A stretch of DNA of 64,000 nt from a candidate division KSB1 bacterium (GTDB taxonomy: Bacteria; Zhuqueibacterota; Zhuqueibacteria; Thermofontimicrobiales; Thermofontimicrobiaceae), in NCBI GenBank assembly GCA_034506395.1, contig JAPDPQ010000011.1:62001-126000 (forward strand), written 5' to 3'. The notes beneath the pieces are model-generated. The model was not told where the DNA came from, searched no databases, and saw only the letters and a list, made by a program, of their open reading frames with translations. The position numbers and the translations under genes are program-made. Shown here one piece after another: positions 61,367 through 64,000 of this stretch. The first letter of the stretch is position 1. Each line of letters opens with the position of its first letter.

Positions 61367-63235
61367 TTAGTGGTACCAAGTTAGTTCAAAATTAATGTTA
61401 TTAAAATAGTTCCGCTGAAATTGGTCAATCATGATCGCCCGTCTCAATCCCTCAAAACTCACCATAAATTGTCGATGAGGGGTGTAACTGAATTTCAAAA
61501 TCGGTCCAAAACTGATTATTGTACTTTTATTACCAGCAGACATACCATAATGCCCTATTGGATTCTGGTTTGTCTCAACTCTTTTTGAAAATAGCAATCC
61601 TGGTGCAATTAAAATTGATGCGTTAGGTCGAAAACTCAAGCTAAGTCGAGACCAATAGGTGTTTCTATTCATTAGCAAAAATTCAGTCCAACGTTCCCAG
61701 TCTAACTTGCCATTCTCTTCTAACTCGATCTTATTGGTCATCGCAAGCTGGATGCGCTTTGTTATTCGTGTTGTTAACTCTTGATTCAGAGAAAATTTTC
61801 GGTAAACAAAGCTTTTTATCTCTGCTGATGTCGTACCAAATTCGAAATCATAATCGACATAATTCGCATAAACCTCGAAATGATGAGCAATAGAAAAATT
61901 ACTATTCGGCTGATAGATGATTTGGGGAAAAAGATGAAAGATTCTCATCCAGTTGTTATTGGCACTTCGTTCCCCATAGATATAAACCAGATGGTTTAGA
62001 ATCACACTGCCATTTGTAATCAACCTAAAAGTAGGTGCAAAATAATGGGTCTCTGTCATCGCAAAATTCCATCGCAATTCATCCCGATCATCTGGGTTGG
62101 TTTTTGGGGTATCGTACCGATAGCGACTAATCGAACCGTGCAGTTGGAGCGAATCTGAAGTGGATAAATGAAGATTAACTCGCATTATCAAGGTTAGCCG
62201 CGAACTATTAAAATCAGGGGAAACATAATAATAATATTTTGAAAATTTTTTCGTTCGAGCGGAGTCCGTGAGTTCGTTCTTTTGGTCATCGGTCTCATAA
62301 TTCAGCGCGATTAGGAGATCAGAAGAGCGAGGCTTCATCAAAAGGCTGATCTCGTTTTCAGAGTGAAAATCATTTCGGGAGCGATGCTCCTGCTGTTTCG
62401 TCTCAGCGTATCTTTTGACGCTGGTTTGTCTCCCATGTAAGGTTGTTTGAAATTGAAGATGAATATTTTTCAAAGGGCGATACCGTAAACAATTCGCGAT
62501 CCCCTTATTATTCTCTTCAAAGCTTTCTACGGTCATCTGATATAAATTTAGTTGATCATAATTATCGCGTCGCTTTTTATTCCAGAAAAGCCATAAAGAA
62601 TCAGAAGCGTCTTCTTGAAAATATCTGGTCACTTGGTACTTAAGCTCATAATCAGCATTTTGCCGAGTCTTGTAATTATCCCCCTTGCTCAAGAAAGAAA
62701 AACGGCTCAAATAGTTCGAGAGAGCAAGCGAATCCCCCAGAAATTGCACTTGATGAGTTAGCCCGCGATCCCGACGAATCTGTCGATCATCATATTTGTA
62801 TCCAATTCCAGAATAAAATTGGTATTTTCGCGATGGTTGAAATTGAAACCCTGCCATACCCCAGAAGGTATTAAAATCACTGACCAAGCCTGATAAGCGA
62901 TCTCGAAATAGATTTGCTGATGTTGCGAATATGGTTGACCACTGATCGGTGAATGGCAACTGGAACTCAAGATGAAGTTGTTGATCATCTTTCCATTTGC
63001 GATCAAGATCACTAAGTCGAATTAGTGATGAACCAAAATTTTCGGCAATGCTGAATTTAACGTTATTCAGGAGCATTTGTTGATAATATATTTGTGTCAA
63101 CCATCGATAAGTGTTGAGTTCCTGTTCAAATCCGATCTGATAGAAAAGCGTATCATTGGCTGCCAGGGCCGCTCCAAAACAAAATGTCATTGACCATGCG
63201 ATCAAAATTGTGATAACGATCCATAACTTAGTCAT
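61367..63235 (-). CDS. Outer-membrane beta-barrel-like protein, family unknown
   Basis: 622 residues. Signal peptide near 1-26 (ending ALAAN). The rest is alternating hydrophobic/polar strand sequence with many aromatic ends (NTYRWLTQIYYQQMLLNN, YQFYSGIGYKYDDRQ, YDFEFG), finishing NINFELTWYH with a terminal aromatic, typical of outer-membrane barrels. No TonB plug or known family. It overlaps DUF502 by 8 bp and is followed at 17 bp by the RsbW-like gene. Confidence 0.65.
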   Translation of the reverse strand: MTKLWIVITILIAWSMTFCFGAALAANDTLFYQIGFEQELNTYRWLTQIYYQQMLLNNVKFSIAENFGSSLIRLSDLDRKWKDDQQLHLEFQLPFTDQWSTIFATSANLFRDRLSGLVSDFNTFWGMAGFQFQPSRKYQFYSGIGYKYDDRQIRRDRGLTHQVQFLGDSLALSNYLSRFSFLSKGDNYKTRQNADYELKYQVTRYFQEDASDSLWLFWNKKRRDNYDQLNLYQMTVESFEENNKGIANCLRYRPLKNIHLQFQTTLHGRQTSVKRYAETKQQEHRSRNDFHSENEISLLMKPRSSDLLIALNYETDDQKNELTDSARTKKFSKYYYYVSPDFNSSRLTLIMRVNLHLSTSDSLQLHGSISRYRYDTPKTNPDDRDELRWNFAMTETHYFAPTFRLITNGSVILNHLVYIYGERSANNNWMRIFHLFPQIIYQPNSNFSIAHHFEVYANYVDYDFEFGTTSAEIKSFVYRKFSLNQELTTRITKRIQLAMTNKIELEENGKLDWERWTEFLLMNRNTYWSRLSLSFRPNASILIAPGLLFSKRVETNQNPIGHYGMSAGNKSTIISFGPILKFSYTPHRQFMVSFEGLRRAIMIDQFQRNYFNNINFELTWYH

Positions 63236-63917
63236 TTTCTAATTCAGCATCCAACCTTTTACCAAATATCTCTATTCGCTCAGGTTCTTTAATGACTTTT
63301 AATTCTGATGATGTAATACTTTCGGGAGCTATTACCCCGCCAGAGATAACCAATTTGAGAGCTTCTTCAATCGACATATTCATTTCAATTACATCTCGTT
63401 TGGGAACGAATAGCAAAAATCCGGAAGTTGGATTCGGCGTCGTTGGTAAGAATACGCTGACCATGTCCTGACTCAGACGATCTTGCACTTCTCCTTTGGT
63501 ATCTTGTGTTAGAAAAGCCAACGAATACACGCCCTTCCTTGGGTATTCAATCAGCACCGCTTTTTTAAAAACCTCCCGACGCTCTGAAAAAAAGGCATTG
63601 CTGATCTGTTGGATGGCGCGGTAAATGCGATTAATGAGCGGAATTCTGGCGAAGATCAGTTCTCCAAGCTGAATGAGCTTGCGACCAAAATAGTTCTTTG
63701 CAATTAATCCAGTGAGCAGGATCAATAAGATCACAGAAATGAATCCTAGGCCCACGCTGCTAATTGGAATCCCAAATCGTTCCAATACATTTGTCACCAC
63801 ACCGCGGAGCAATCCATCGATGGCATAAAACAGTTTCCAAATGATATAAACTGTAAGCACCAATGGGATAAGCACCACCAGCCCAGTTAAAAAATATGTT
63901 TTTAACCTTCGCCACAT
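63228..63917 (-). CDS. DUF502 membrane protein
   Basis: 229 residues. Two helices (YFLTGLVVLIPLVLTVYIIW near 8-27 and SVGLGFISVILLILLTGLIA near 54-73), the PLINRIYRAIQQ motif, then VFLPTTPNPTSGFLLFVPK, which is diagnostic of DUF502. Function unknown, inner membrane. It is the first gene of the operon in the window; the upstream side is cut at the window edge. Confidence 0.93.
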   Translation of the reverse strand: MWRRLKTYFLTGLVVLIPLVLTVYIIWKLFYAIDGLLRGVVTNVLERFGIPISSVGLGFISVILLILLTGLIAKNYFGRKLIQLGELIFARIPLINRIYRAIQQISNAFFSERREVFKKAVLIEYPRKGVYSLAFLTQDTKGEVQDRLSQDMVSVFLPTTPNPTSGFLLFVPKRDVIEMNMSIEEALKLVISGGVIAPESITSSELKVIKEPERIEIFGKRLDAELEND

Positions 63918-64000
63918 TTCGATCCTTATTTCTCTAAGAAATTATAGCAAGTAAATCACATTTAAGAATTACTCTTTCGTTTATTTTTTAGGAGCCGATG

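Noticed and set aside
1-64000. tRNA, rRNA, CRISPR arrays, prophage and intact insertion sequences
   Set aside because: No T-loop/cloverleaf signatures, no regularly spaced repeats, no transposase or phage structural genes were seen by eye; small RNAs could be missed.

Overview
The window looks like a chromosomal segment of a Gram-negative bacterium of the FCB superphylum, most likely the candidate phylum KSB1 / Calditrichota neighbourhood. Reasons: PorV/PorQ-like outer-membrane proteins, two secreted proteins ending in a type IX-like sorting module (one with the YPNPFNP signature), a TonB receptor with an N-terminal carboxypeptidase-regulatory-like domain, a DUF6992 protein, moderate AT richness, and dispersed intergenic palindromes of the ATTCCGAGCGAAGCGAGGAAT type. 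The taxon is inferred from gene content; there is no rRNA. I found no tRNA, CRISPR array, prophage or intact insertion sequence.

Layout. 1-5.2 kb: a truncated lipoprotein hydrolase, two solitary antitoxin-like genes, a TonB receptor and a decayed coding remnant. 5.2-9.7 kb (minus strand): a TusA-like protein, a YedE-type selenium/sulfur transporter, an ATP-dependent activase and a double-cubane/2-hydroxyacyl-CoA dehydratase-type iron-sulfur protein, with REP-like repeats between them. 10.6-16.5 kb (plus): DUF6992, an ATP10-like protein whose signal peptide carries a stop codon, a CarH-type B12 photoreceptor regulator, and a large DUF4397 surface protein behind a strong promoter with operator-like repeats. 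17.7-20.6 kb: a citrate lyase operon (fused gamma-beta subunit, then alpha) with its own promoter and terminator. 20.7-29.4 kb: endonuclease III, an MltD-like lytic transglycosylase, a SWIM protein, a CehA/McbA-type PHP hydrolase, and a DUF3108-glycosyltransferase-radical SAM operon.

29.7-34.4 kb: a surface-protein operon (Ig-like lipoprotein, photosynthesis-repeat/BNR protein with sorting domain, two PorV-like proteins). 34.8-41 kb: housekeeping and envelope genes (HAD phosphatase, HD hydrolase, PHP-like protein, PdxJ, divergent polysaccharide deacetylase, lipoprotein). 41.5-47 kb: an ECF-type sigma / anti-sigma operon in which the sigma factor is split by a frameshift near an A7 run, a STAS protein, and a B12-binding radical SAM plus UbiA prenyltransferase pair. 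47.6-49.6 kb: YitT and a spore-photolyase-like radical SAM protein.

49.5-58.7 kb is the most distinctive region: six tightly packed signalling genes (two very large multi-GAF histidine kinases, two stand-alone receivers, a receiver fused to a TIR-like/nucleoside-deoxyribosyltransferase-like domain, and an NtrC-type sigma-54 activator) that look like one phosphorelay operon. The window ends with a cytidylyltransferase-fold protein, a small coiled-coil protein, and a DUF502 / beta-barrel / RsbW-like operon.

Candidates for new biology: the receiver-TIR-like response regulator and its operon, the direct-repeat operator family CGNYCA-N3-CGNTCA at several promoters, the CarH-like regulator, the iron-sulfur reductase pair beside selenium/sulfur genes, and the split sigma factor.
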